From Microstegium vimineum (Eukaryota; Streptophyta; Magnoliopsida; Poales; Poaceae): a stretch of 64,000 nt of DNA. A model generated the notes under the pieces. The model searched no databases and was not told the DNA's origin. It worked only from the letters and a program-made list of their open reading frames with translations. Below are positions 11,162 to 23,061 of the stretch, piece by piece. The translations under genes and the position numbers were made by a program. The stretch covers positions 8,335,943 through 8,399,942 of the forward strand of contig CM039140.1 of the NCBI GenBank assembly GCA_022036555.1, read 5' to 3'. How positions within the stretch are numbered: position 1 is the stretch's first letter; each line of letters starts with the position of its first letter.

Positions 11162-11550
11162 CTCTCGTCCAGTCGTCCGTTCTGCGCGGCCGGTGGCCGG
11201 GGGCAGCTACCTGAAGCTGTAAGCCTGTAGGCGACTAGGCGTGGAAGCAAAGTTATACGTGTGCCGGTGAGATGCGCTGCGGGGTGGTGGTGTGCAGCGT
11301 AAGCCAAACGGGAATGAAGTCGAAAGTACTTTTGCGGGGTTTGACCCGTCCGACGACGAGTCGGGTCGGAGGGCCGGATCGGACCGTCCGCACGCCCCGT
11401 CGGTTGGCATCGTGCGGCTCCCGTGCCGCGCCCGTCGTTACGGGGCGGGCTCGCCAGTCGCCGCTCGCACTCCGCTCCGAGTGTCGCGGGCGCGTGCTGC
11501 TAGCTGGTGGTTGAAGCGGAGACGCAACGAGAAAAATCCGTACGGCTATC
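11162..11550. promoter_or_regulatory. Short GC-rich intergenic space between divergent genes
   Basis: Only 389 bp separate the start codons of the UPF0496 gene (minus) and the DUF1350 gene (plus), counting from its earliest ATG. The space is GC-rich with many CGTCCG/CGGACG and GGGTCGGA motifs. Both promoters must lie in or overlap this interval. No clear TATA box is seen. Shared regulation is an inference from spacing. Confidence 0.5.
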
Positions 11551-14500
11551 GTGGCGGCAGGAGTGGGGGACGCGGGAGAGATGATAAGGATGGCGGCGGC
11601 GTCTCAGCCACCATCGTCAGCCGTGCGGGTGCGCGGGTGCGGCGGCGCGGCTTCTGCGTTGTCCGCGCGCCTCTTCACTCCGTCACGGGGTAGAGTCGCG
11701 GCGTCGATTGGGAGAGGGAGGAGGCGGAGGCGCACCATCTCGTGCTGCTCGTCTCCGGACGCAGATAGGCCCCGCCCCGCCGCGCCACCGACCTCCGCGG
11801 CGCCTTCGGACGGGTCGATACAACTCTATTCCCAGATCGAGAGGTAGGCGGTGCGGTGGATTATACCGTGGTTTCATCTGTGCTTCTCGAACCTCGGCCC
11901 CGCTCTTATCTCGCTGTTGGGGGACGGAGTGTAGGGTGATCACGGAGGCGGCAAAGCAGTCCCGGGAGGGCTGGGGTTCGACTGGAGATTGGACCGAAGT
12001 CGAGGTGCGTTTTGGTGGCTCTCGCCTTCACTGCGGTTGCGTTCTATATGTTTATATCCGGATTATATTTATTAGTGCTGATTGTTATGCTAGGGAGCAT
12101 GGGTGTTGAGACCGAAGTCCTCGGAGCCATCATTTGTTGTCCACTTTGTTGGAGGAATTTTTGTCGGGGCCGCTCCCCAGATCACATACCGCTTCTTCCT
12201 CGAGTGTCTCGCGAACAGGTATGTTTAAAAGCAGTGTCAAGACACCCAAGTTTGTTTCGTATGAGCTATTTTATTATGTTTTGATGAATGAGCTTTTTGG
12301 TTCTCTTGTCATCGAGGAAGATTAATATTTGAATTTTATGAAAAGTACAGAGAGTTAGCTCAAGTTTTGTACCTGGGATGTACTTCCATGTGTTTTTGAG
12401 TCTGTTTTCTCAAACAAAGCATTGCCACATGAATGTCCTGAAACGAAAGTACTTTACAGCATTACCACCAACTGCTGAACTAATCTTCTCACTTGTTCAT
12501 GTGAGCTTTAAGGAGTACTCCTATGTTTGTTTATCTATGGATAAAAAATACAGATAACTCTGTCGTACCTGACTGCTATTCTAATCCAATTCCTTCCATT
12601 ATGACTTGCACAGTTGTTCATTTTTTTTTATGGTATAGCTAAAGTTAGGATCCCTACTTCCAGTGCAAAAATTCTCACTTATCTTTTCATTTTCAAGGGG
12701 AGCTTTGGTGATTGCTACGCCTTATGCGAGCGGCTTTGACCATTTCTTCATTGCAGATGAAGTTCAATTTAAGTTTGATAGGTGTTTGAGAAACTTGGAT
12801 GAGCCTGTAAGTAAAGCTATCTGTTTAATAAATCAGGATCCTGTCCATTGTACTAAGTATATGAAATTTTAAACAGGTAAATGATCTCCCAACATTTGGT
12901 GTTGGACATTCCTTGGGATCTGTTATCCACATGTTGATTGGTATGACTTTACCTCATCTAATTTCAATTTCTGTTTAGGAAATACTCTTTTTTTTGTCCT
13001 TTTCTTTTTGCTACAATTGTATAATTTGTCTTCTTAATGGTTTGTATTCCAGGATCTAGATATGCTGTGCAGCGAACTGGAAATGTACTGATGTCCTTTA
13101 ACAACAAGGTATGTTTTTGCATATCTCGCCGTTTATCCACATGTGGGTATGGTTACTGTTTCTTTTAGCTGCATGTATCATTACAAATTTGATTCAGTTT
13201 TATCCATCCCAATATACATAAGCTTGGAGTTGGTCCATGAAACAGGTATTTGAGTGTAGGATATCTAGTACTATATCTAAAATAATTGGTTGCGTGTGAT
13301 ACTTCAGAACTGCATATTCCAGATGTTTTTGCTTCACTAGCTGTGATGTTTCTTGCTATTTCAAGTTCCATTTCCATACATCGTGGGATGTAAATGCCAA
13401 AGACATGTGAGATGTTTTGTATGAGTCCATAGAACAGTACTGTCATTTTAACATGTGATGTGGTTCTTTGAATGTGGCATGCAAGCACTAGTTTTATGAA
13501 CCATATATGCCATTATCAGGTGGCATTTGGCACCATCTCGTTTTTTTGTGCTTCAAGTTAGAGAAGGTTGTGTCCGAATACTTTTCTTCTCAAATTACTT
13601 GTTCCAGAAATAATATGCTTATTGTGGAAAACTACCAGTTTATATGCTCTTCATTTGTTGCAGGAGGCAAGCTCCGCAATCCCACTATTTTCACCTGTAA
13701 TTGTTCCTATGGCGCAAAGTTTTGGCCCGATATTGTCCCAATTGACATCATATCCAACAATCCGATTTGGGGTAAGATATGTTTCTGTGACTTTGGTGTG
13801 AACACTGTTCCTTGAAATGTTTAACCCATTATATGCAGGTTACTTTTTCATGCTTACATTGTCAATGTTCACTTTGGGGTAGCATCTGTTTTGCGGACTG
13901 TCCTGAGTAACAGAAATATATCTTGAACCTTTTCTGTATTAACTAGAATGTCCTGTTCTCTCCAATTAAGCATAGAAACTTTTATTGAATACCACAAAAC
14001 TATCAAGATATTATTTTTTAGCTTCGTAGGGCACTCTATTTCATAATTATGGCTTTTAAACATGGGAATGGCGCGACTTTTTTTTTTAAAAAAAAGATAA
14101 GTGGAAGATGTATGAGGTTTGTTTTTCTTCTCCACTCCATGGTATGATGAATTTTCATATATGTTCTCTTTAGGGCCAAGTTGCCTTCTTTTACTTTTCT
14201 TGTAGGATAAATCCTATTCATTTACTTTTCTTCTTGGAAAATTGAGGATTTGCTACTCGTAAGAATGTCAATTGAGGTGGCACACATTCCATATAAATTT
14301 AGAATTTTGTCACACATTCCATATAAATTTAGGAAAAAAATCACTCTTTTTTATAGTGTGCTTTATGATTTGCCATTTCGGCCCTTCTACCCCATTGCTG
14401 TCTTGATGTCTTCCATTTAGCTAAATTTCTTAGAAGTGCTGTACTCAGTATGGAAGATAATTCCTGAGATTCATCAGTTAAGAATGACTGAAGGATGTGG

Positions 14501-15750
14501 AATTAAGAATTCTATAGATTATTCTATTTATTTTTCTTAAATACTCTAACAGATGACACTCTCCTAAACACATAACATATATTGCTGTCTCATGTGAAGA
14601 CTATCTGGATGCATTTATATTTCCTTCTTGAAACCTTCAATCTATGCAGCTTACTAGCTTATAATTTCGGCATAGTAGGCAGAAGCAGCCATTAAGCAGC
14701 TTGAGAATCTAAGCCCACCTGTTGTTAAGCAACTTCTACCTTTACTTCAACAACTTCCTCCATTGTATATGGACTTAGTAAAAGGGCGGGAGGACTTCAT
14801 TCCAAAACCAGAAGAGACACGCCGCCTGGTATGTTAGCACGATTCTTTTGAATATTTGAAATGTAAAATTATATGTAAACCACTCACACAAGAAATGGTG
14901 TCAGTTATTGTTATACAGTATAATGTGAGTTTACTTCTGAAATGATACCTTCATTAAACATATGCTGAGTTCATTAACACACAGATAAAATCTATGAACA
15001 TTATCCCAAATTGTGTCTGTTGCTTTATGGTACCGTAAGCCTGTGACATCTCTGTCAGTACCTATTTATTAGAGATTATCAGAATTCTCAGTTCAAAGCT
15101 TCACTTATAACCAATCTTAGGGTTCTCTTATGTGTTTATGTTTCAATCTGTTTATGCTGAATAACCAAGATTCACATGTGAATTATTCTATAATTGTTCT
15201 ATGCATGTTGTCTTATTGGCGCATCACAATTTTCTTTAGATAAAATCCTACTATGGAATTTCTCGGAATCTCTTAATAAAGTTCAAAGATGATCAAATTG
15301 ATGAAACCTCTACCCTTGCACAAGTACTAAGCTCCGAAGCAGCTATTAGCTCGTTGCTTGATATGTCAATTCGATCACTTCCTGGGGATCATGCTCTACC
15401 ATTACAACAGGTACTATTTTTCTTTTCAGGCTTCCATGTTTCAGAGCTATTGGCAAAGCCATTGCTGGAACAAAGATTTTATATTCTGAAAAAGTAATTG
15501 TGTTGTGTTTCTTCAGGTCCTTCCTGATGTTCCACCAGCAATGGCTGATGCAGTGAACCGCGGAGGTGAACTTCTGGCAAATCTGACAACAGGCACACCA
15601 TGGGAGGCTGTTGCTAAGGAGGTTGGTACCACTTTGGGTACTGACTCGGGCATTCTACGAGCACAGATCTCAAAAGACGTCGAAACTCTTGTTGATGTAA
15701 TTGCTTCATGGACATCTTCAAATTCTGGTCCAAGACTACTTCGCCCATGA
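11551..15750 (+). CDS. DUF1350 family protein, probable plastid alpha/beta-hydrolase-like
   Basis: Exons: 11551 (or 11590)-11843, 11935-12004, 12094-12218, 12698-12806, 12877-12940, 13053-13108, 13664-13771, 14679-14828, 15240-15410 and 15517-15750. All introns are GT-AG and the frame closes, giving 446 aa from the ATG at 11590 or 459 from 11551. The Arg/Ser-rich, acid-poor N-terminus resembles a plastid transit peptide. The conserved core includes GAWVLRPKSSEPSFVVHFVG, PQITYRFFLE, TPYASGFDHFFIADEVQFKF and GVGHSLGSVIHMLI. GHSLG (about 196-200) looks like a hydrolase nucleophile elbow. This matches plant and cyanobacterial DUF1350 proteins, whose substrate is unknown to me. The start is uncertain among three in-frame ATGs; 11590 gives the most typical transit peptide. 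The gene is intact. Confidence 0.88.
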
Positions 15751-16587
15751 TCACCCAGCAGTCTGCGTACAGAGATGTTAGTAACAGTGAAGAGCAACAT
15801 GATTTCACTGATGAATTGTGAGTAATGAAAAAGTTAGATTGCACTTCAGCATGATATCTTAGTATTTTAGTTCCATACTGTAGTTCAGAAAAAAAGTGAA
15901 GATGTGCATTTAGATGGTGTATTTTGAACTAAGATATTTTGGTAGAAGGAAACTTTATGAGGAATAGAAATAAAATGATAATTGTAGATTCTGGCTATGA
16001 TAAAACTGCTAAGCTGTATGAAGGAGTCTTGGCAATTCAATAATTGGTGATTCAGCAATTGGAAAGACCGAAAGAGGAACAAACCCTTAAAAGCAGTATG
16101 TGGCAGATAGGAGGTGAATCCTGGGCTTAGTCACATAAAACGGGTTCACTGCCTTCAACCCTCGACCCGGGTTCATCGACCCTGACCCAGGTTCATGGGT
16201 TCATTTTCGACCCAAAGTGTAAAAAACTTTCGCAAGTAGCATACCACTAGCGTATCACGCCCCCGTCGACCCGGAAATTTTGTGACAATGGTCCTGGGTC
16301 AGCAACTCCTGATGCTAATTTGACCTAACCATATGGTCACCTTGGCATATGAATGCCTAGCCTCATAGTCCATTGCCTATGACCTAATCACGGTCTCACT
16401 GCTGGGCGCTGGTGCCTATTTTGATTTTTATTAGAACACAGAAATGTTTTGACTGTGCCATGGTTTTTCAGATTGATCCTTCTGCAGCAATGGAAAGTGT
16501 ATGCTTCAGTACTGAAGATACACTGGTAATTTAGCATGTGTAATTTATTATATGTTGAGCGTGTTAAGTTCTTTTGTGCTGACAGAT
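15751..16587. other. 3' UTR and intergenic DNA before the solo LTR
   Basis: The first few hundred bases are likely the 3' UTR of the DUF1350 gene. Around 16145-16290 there is a run of GACCCGGG/GACCCAGG-type motifs (for example TCGACCCGGGTTCATCGACC). No gene was recognised. Confidence 0.4.
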
Positions 16588-19500
16588 TGTAACACCCTAA
16601 AATTTGAAAATAGAAATTAGATTTCAATTTGCTTAAATTTGATTTATTTCAAATAATTTTGTGAGCATAGAATTAAAAAAAAACTAAAACTAATATCACA
16701 TGTTAGCGTCAACATGTTTGTGCATTTCATGCATTTGCATATTTTTCTTGTGTTGGTTGATTTTGCAAAACTCCAAAAAAAGGAATTTCAAAATCAGTTT
16801 AGAAATCAATTTGAAAAGCAAAAAGAAAAGAAATTGGAAAATCCTTTTTCCTTCTCTCTCTGTTTTCGGCCCATAAGGCCTGCCTCCTCTCTCCCCTCAT
16901 CTATCCCGCATGGGCCGGCCTCCTCACCGCGGCCCAGCTCTTCTCGGCCGCAGGCCTGTGCAGCGCAGCTCCCCCTCTTCTTCCACTGACATCGCGGCCC
17001 TGCATGTCAGCCACTTCTTCTTCTTCCTCCCCGAGTCCGCCTCGGACTCTGCCTCCCGCCGCGCCGCGCCTCTGCAACCGTCGCGTCCGCACCGCGCTGG
17101 AGCCCGCGCCCTCTCCTCCCTCTCGTTGACAGCACGGGCCCGCCCGTCAGCCCTCTCCCTTCTCTTTCCTAGAGTCCGAGTCGGACACGCCGCGCGCCGC
17201 CGAGTCCGCAACCGCCACGCGACGTCCGCGCACGCGTCGTAGCCGCGTGGGACTCTGTCCCCGGCCGCCATAAATAGCAACCGCCCCGCGCCGTTTTTCT
17301 CCCACCGCATCGCCTCGCAATCGCAGCAGCGTCGCCGAGCAGAGCTCCGCCGCCGCGCAGAGCTCCCCCACCGTCGTTCCGCGCAACTCCGGCTGTGGTA
17401 AACCTCTCCGACCCTCGCATCGTCTTCGCGGAGTCGCGGAACACCTTCCCTCTCTCTTTTCTCTCTCTTTTGTGCTCTGTTTGACCGCGCCGCCGTGCAC
17501 AGGGGCTCCGCCGCCGCTGTTCGTCGCCGCCGGCTATCTCCGTCCACCATCGAGCCCTGCCAGTGCCCTAGGTGAGTTCGCCTCGAGTTCCTCTTTCTCC
17601 CGGTGCTTCTGGATTTGGAAACCGAGCACTGGAGCTCCCTATCGGGTTCCGTCGGCGAGCTCCGCCACCGGCCGCCCATGGCGCCGCCGTCTCGGCCTCT
17701 GGCTCCGGCAGAGCGCCGCCCGCTCCCTCCTCCTTCTAATCTGGGCCGTCCAGATTAGATCGGATGGACCTAATCCACCGATACCCCTTCGTCTGGCAAT
17801 CTTGCTAAAGAGCCCCTCGGGTTCTCTGACTCTCAACCCGCCGTCCAAAGCGGTTTTCACGTTTACGTTTTCCCCTCTGGAAAACGTATTCTCTTTTTAG
17901 ATCTGTTTAATTCGGTTTTAAAAGAAAATCCTTATTTACGGTTTTGCCATCCGATTTCAAAACCCTATAACTTCTTTGTTTTTAATCCAAATCGATCCGT
18001 TCAAGTTGCGCTAGATCCATAGTTTTATACTCTATCCAGTAGTATAGATTTCATCTATGTTAATCACTTTTGAAAATAAAAGTAAATTAATTCTTTTAAT
18101 GCTTTAATCTTGCCCTTTTCAAAATCTTGTTTAATCTATAACTAATTCGTTTTAGATCCGTTTTGTCCCGTTCGAGTTGCGTTGGTTTCGTAACGATAAG
18201 ATCTACTTGTTAGTAACAATATTAAATATGTTTTATTCTCTGAAATAAAAATGATAATTGATTAATCTATATAATCAATGGTTTTCCAATTAAAATCAAT
18301 TAGGGTTTTCCACCTCGGCTTTTCATAAAACAAAGCATACTTAGTTTAATCTTGTTTTTAAGCAAATGTAATGTGACTTAATTTAATTTGGGTATTTCTC
18401 TGAAGTATCCAATATATGCTTTTTATATAAATAAAATAAATGAAGTCTAATTCTCTTATAAAAGCTAATCTTCGGTAGACGTTTCTTTTCCTTTATAGAT
18501 CCGATTAGCGTGATTCTCATGTCTGCGTGATCGTAGCAAGACGTAGATTTCTTTTTAATCTTTTTCATTGATTGGTGTATTGTTTTAAAGTAGATATATT
18601 GTATGCTTTGTATGATTGTCAGATGCTTGTGTGGTGTTTATGATCTTGTCCAATCGGTGAGAATTACGTGGAGATCAAGAAGAAGTCATCAGAAGATCGA
18701 GAATCAAGTGAAGAAAGGATCTAAGAGTTTAAGGCAAGTTTAACATGGGATCATCCTTGTTACCTATTCACTTTAAATCACCTAGTCATGATTGCATGTG
18801 TCTAAATTGATTCCTATTAGATTTACCATAGCTTTGTTATCCCTTTACCTTGTCACCATGGGTTTCTATGCATATGGGTAGCTCTGCTATGCTTTACATG
18901 ATAAATATTGAACCGAATATTGATTAATGATATATGAAACAATGAGATAAAAGTGGCTTTTATAGCAACATGGAATAGGACCCCATTTTAGGGCAAAAGC
19001 TGGGACTTAAATGCAACCACGAGTGCTATAATGGCTCTGGCTTTAGTTAAGTATGAAGTTTGGACTAGCATGCTTGTGGTTCGTGAAAGGCACCTTTGCC
19101 GAGCTGGTTATGGGGTATAGCTTGTGTGGGGACCGCTGCAGGTGGTACCATCGGGGTGTCCCATATTCCCTTTGCATTGGGTCCGTAGGGTCCGCTACAT
19201 GCTAGAAAGAGCTTTTGAAAGACTTCATAGTGTACCCTGCCCGCTCACCTTGGCAGTGTTTTGGGATTGGCCGTCCCGGGCATATGGGCTACACGGCTTG
19301 TGGGTAAAGTGCGTAACCTCTGCAGAGTGTAAAACTATCATGATAGCCGTGCTCACGGTCACGAGCGGCCTGGAAAACTCACAGTGTTAGTAACTCCTGT
19401 TGTTGAACAACTTATGATGGTAAGTTCGGAGATATGATATATGAGATTGTTTCATTAATGATCATGTGGTTACCAACTGGGTTAAGCATAACTAAAGCTA

Positions 19501-19885
19501 ATTATGGTTAAAACTTGACCAAGTTAAAAGCAACCGCAGTAAGTCAGTGTCAGCCTTTGAGCTTCATAACCCTGTGTTATTCTTGCTGAGTACTTTAAGT
19601 GCTCACCCTTGCCTTATCAACCATATCAGATTGCAAAGAGCAACAGTTAAAGGAGTTAGGCTTGTGATCAACCAGTCAGTTGTCCCTGTGAAGTGGAGTC
19701 TTCACCCGAAGTTCGGAGTCGTCTTTCCGCTGTTCGCCGTATTGAGGTTATCCTTCGACCTTATATGTTATGTATTTAAGTATTGTCTTTTGATACTTCC
19801 TTAATTTGTGGTTATATGTGAGATTTGACTTCCTGGGCTCACATATGGTGTAAATCTGGTTTTGTTCTTAAAACCGGGTGTGACA
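16588..19885. mobile_element. Solo LTR, 3.3 kb, Ty3/gypsy Tekay-like
   Basis: It begins TGTAACACCCTAAAATTTGA and ends GGGTGTGACA, and is flanked by a perfect 5-bp target duplication CAGAT (16583-16587 and 19886-19890). No second LTR, primer-binding site or gag-pol sequence is present inside or beside it. A TATA-like TAAATAG at 17271 lies after a GC-rich block and may be the old LTR promoter. The long LTR and TGTAACACCC start fit Tekay-type chromoviruses of grasses; lineage is inferred from memory. Open frames across 16900-17900 are artefacts of GC-rich LTR sequence. Confidence 0.85.
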
Positions 19886-19970
19886 CAGATGGATACGAGA
19901 CATTGGCAATTAGGCCATTATGTTACCTTGGCAGGTGAAGGAAGGATGCATGGCACTGGCAATATGAGCT

Positions 19971-21506
19971 TGAAGAATCATGGCCCTAATGGTTTCGGTA
20001 ATTAATGGCAATAAGAGATTATTATGGCTAATGTGTGTTTTACAGAGGCTATGCGTAGTTTAGCCATAGTGATCAACATGAATGAGCATCATTGGTTATC
20101 ACTTAGCCCCCAAGATGGATATCGTTTCGGATTTCAAAGTCGACATGATGAAGACCCTAGAGTGATAGGCTAAGTGTCATAAGGTGATGAAGGGCATTTA
20201 AAATAAGATAGGGCTTTATTTGATCTTTGACCGTACTATTAAGTGGGGTCTAGACTAATAGTTTGACTTAGGAGATCTTCATGACTTAGGTGTGGTGCAC
20301 ACTTGACTTTCTTAGCTCTAAGCAAGCCTATGGTGACCGTAAGATAGCCTATAACAACTTCCATTTTCATCACGTCGAAAAACGAACTTGAGAGTGAGCT
20401 TTTCTGGGCGTCGGACGCTAAGGCCAGAGGCGCCGGACGCTGTCCGACACGCCAGACGCTGGCGTTGGACGATGACGTATGCTGACGCAGCGTCCGTCGA
20501 GCCAGCAGAGAGCTCTAGAGACGGCCAGTTTGCGACGGACGCGTCTGTCGCATGGGCGTCGGACGCTCACGAGCGTCCGGGAATATTTTCCCAGAAACCC
20601 GAGAGTAGCTGGTTGGCGCCGGACGCTGAGGCTCAGCGTTCGTCGCCAAGCGACGGAGCGTCCGTCGCCTGTTGACGTACATAGTAACTAGCCGTTGGGC
20701 AGGGCGTCGGAGCGTCGGAGCCTAACGACGGAGCGTCCGTCGCCAACTTAAAACAGACAGTTTTTCTCAGCCCGAGGCAGTTTGTGAGAGGGGTTATTTA
20801 TAGCCCACCCCTTGCCTTCCCACCTCGCCTTTGCTCATTTGAGTTGCTGAGTTCTTGGAGAAGGTTGGGAAGAAAGCAAGAGCCCTAGAGAGAGAGTGAT
20901 TTGCGAATCCATCCATCTTTCTCTCCTCTAGTTCATCCAAGAGTTCAAGTGTACATCCACTCTAGTTGTGAAGCTTGAGTGAGTCAAGTGAAAATCAAGG
21001 CTTGTTACTCTTGGTGATTGACATCACCTAGACGGTCCGGTGGTGCTTGGGAGGAAGGTGATCGCCGGAGGATTATCGGCGGCCCTTCTCCATCGACTTG
21101 TGATCGGTTGTGGGCGGTTCACCGAGCCGGGGTGGCGAAGAACCAGCCCGTAGAGAGCACTCATCCCTTGCGCGGGATTGAAGGGGAGCAATACCTTGCG
21201 AGGTGCTCCAACGAGGACTAGGGGGGAGTGTCGACTCCTCGATACCTCGACAAAATGTCGCCGTGTCAAGAATCTCTTTCCCTAGCTCTTTCATACCGCA
21301 TTATATTCCGCACTTGTTCTTCAATTCATACTAGAATTGTGTAGGGTGTTTTTACTTTCCTTGGCTTGCTACTGCTTTCATAGTTTAAGGCACACGAATC
21401 GTTAGGCACGGGGTGATTGGCACTTGATAGGATTTTATATTTGTTTTAGAAATTTGAAATAAGCCCAATTCACCCCCCCCCCCTCTTGGGCATCTTGATC
21501 CTTTCA
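19971..21506. mobile_element. Solo LTR, 1.5 kb, probably Ty1/copia type
   Basis: It starts TGAAGAATCATGGCCC and ends GGCATCTTGATCCTTTCA, with a 5-bp target duplication GAGCT on both sides (19966-19970 and 21507-21511). The end sequence, with CAATTCACCCCCC before it, is typical of grass copia LTRs. A TATA-like TTATTTATAGCC at about 20795 marks a probable LTR promoter. It lies only 85 bp after the preceding solo LTR. No internal domain is present. Confidence 0.8.
20405..20745. repeat. GC-rich diverged tandem block inside the LTR
   Basis: Motifs of the type GCGTCGGACGCT, GCGCCGGACGCT and ACGGAGCGTCCGTCGCC recur many times in both orientations over about 340 bp. The block sits just upstream of the TATA-like box of the LTR, where enhancer-like repeats would be expected. 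Confidence 0.7.
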
Positions 21507-21992
21507 GAGCTTTTATGGACAATCTATCTGAACCCATTGGCAAAGGCAAGATCTCGTTCTCAGATTATTTTCGTCTGTAATCAACTTGGATTAAAGGTAA
21601 ACAATATAGGCTTATAAGGTGCCTAAGTAAGTAAGAATATTTCTCCCCACTAAATGTATTAAGATCTTATATTCAAGATGACTTGAGTAAGAGATGCTAG
21701 TTATACATAAGAAGTTAAGGTGCCTTATTTCTCCCAACGTAGTTATACATAAGAAGTCTTTTACATGAAGGTGTTCTCACAGTTCATAGTAAATGACTCT
21801 AACATCTAGCTTTTTTTTTTGTTGGACATGCATCTACCTCCTATATTGAGATTTTGTACATGCTAGATTCCACAGCATAGCATGTGGACATTTTTCACAT
21901 AGGAGGTAGACAGAATTGCCTTCCAGCATTTTTTTTTTGCAATGTCACTAGTATAGTATCATCCTTGAAAGATTTCAGTCTATGGAAAAGAA

Positions 21993-22092
21993 NNNNNNNN
22001 NNNNNNNNNNNNNNNNNNNNNNNNNNNNNNNNNNNNNNNNNNNNNNNNNNNNNNNNNNNNNNNNNNNNNNNNNNNNNNNNNNNNNNNNNNNN
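21993..22092. other. Assembly gap of 100 N
   Basis: Exactly 100 undetermined bases, the usual convention for a gap of unknown size. Sequence order across it depends on scaffolding. Confidence 1.
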
Positions 22093-22943
22093 CTACTAAT
22101 TGATAATGTGCAGTTCGAGAAAAAACCTTGACATTTAGGCTGCTCAATACATCTCGGCGGCAATGCTCTCAATATTGATTTTATTTTCTTTTTTTTCTGG
22201 GGTGATGTTTCTTTAAATAAAAAAATTGTTGAAGACGATTGGGCCTGTTTTGTTTCATAGCCTCAACTTACACAGTTTGCCATGTTTTCAAGGGAAAAAT
22301 ATTTTTCCCGTCTAAAGTTACACAAGTTGGGCCAAAATTTATCTGCCTGTTTGGTTCATAGCTACAGTTGTGGCAAGTTTTTCCTTTCAAGCTGTTACGA
22401 GCTCACATGCCTTGTGCTCGAATTGTCACAAAAGTACTTACTGTATTTGTTTACTAGCTTGGTGAAAATAGTTGGCAAACCTTGGAAATCTTAGACTATT
22501 AACAAAAGAGAACCTTTCCAACTCTAGGCTAAAACAAATGATGATGAGGTGGTCTCTAATATCTGGTGTGAAGAGCATCGACAGCAAAGTGCAGCTCTAC
22601 TGTGAGTTTTACGGTTAACTACTATGAAGTCATTGCGTTGCGTCGCCACACTGAAGGCGTTAGCATAACTAGAGTCGAGAGGAAAAATATGCACTTCTGC
22701 TCCCTGGCGCCCTGTTGCTTAATTAATTTTATCAAAGTGTCACCTGGAACGGAGGCCGTGCTTGGCTGCTTGCAAGATCTGTGCCACGATGCCAGTGCCA
22801 GTATTGAAAGCGCACGCATGGCCATGTCTAGCCTTGGGGTATTGGGAGTATAATGGCTGTCGCACGTAGGAGTACGCAGTTTCGCAGCAGCATCAGCCAT
22901 CCAGCACGCAGGAAAGCCAGGGACTCCACTGGAACCTCAATCT

Positions 22944-23061
22944 AGGGCCCGTTTGGAACGCGGGATTTTTCCCTGTTCCTGTATGTTTTCATGTGAAAAT
23001 GAACTGATTTTTATAAAATTGTTGCGCAATTTTTGTAAAATTCCACGTTACAAACAGGCCT
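22944..23061. mobile_element. Short hAT-like MITE
   Basis: The ends GGGCCCGTTTGGAACG and CGTTACAAACAGGCC form an imperfect inverted repeat around about 118 bp. TCTA lies on both sides (TCTAG before, TCTAA after). The termini are typical of small grass hAT MITEs. Confidence 0.55.

Noticed and set aside
16900..17900. Several overlapping open frames up to 251 codons
   Set aside because: They lie inside a solo LTR, in GC-rich leader-type sequence, on both strands, with Arg/Ser/Pro-rich translations and no domains.
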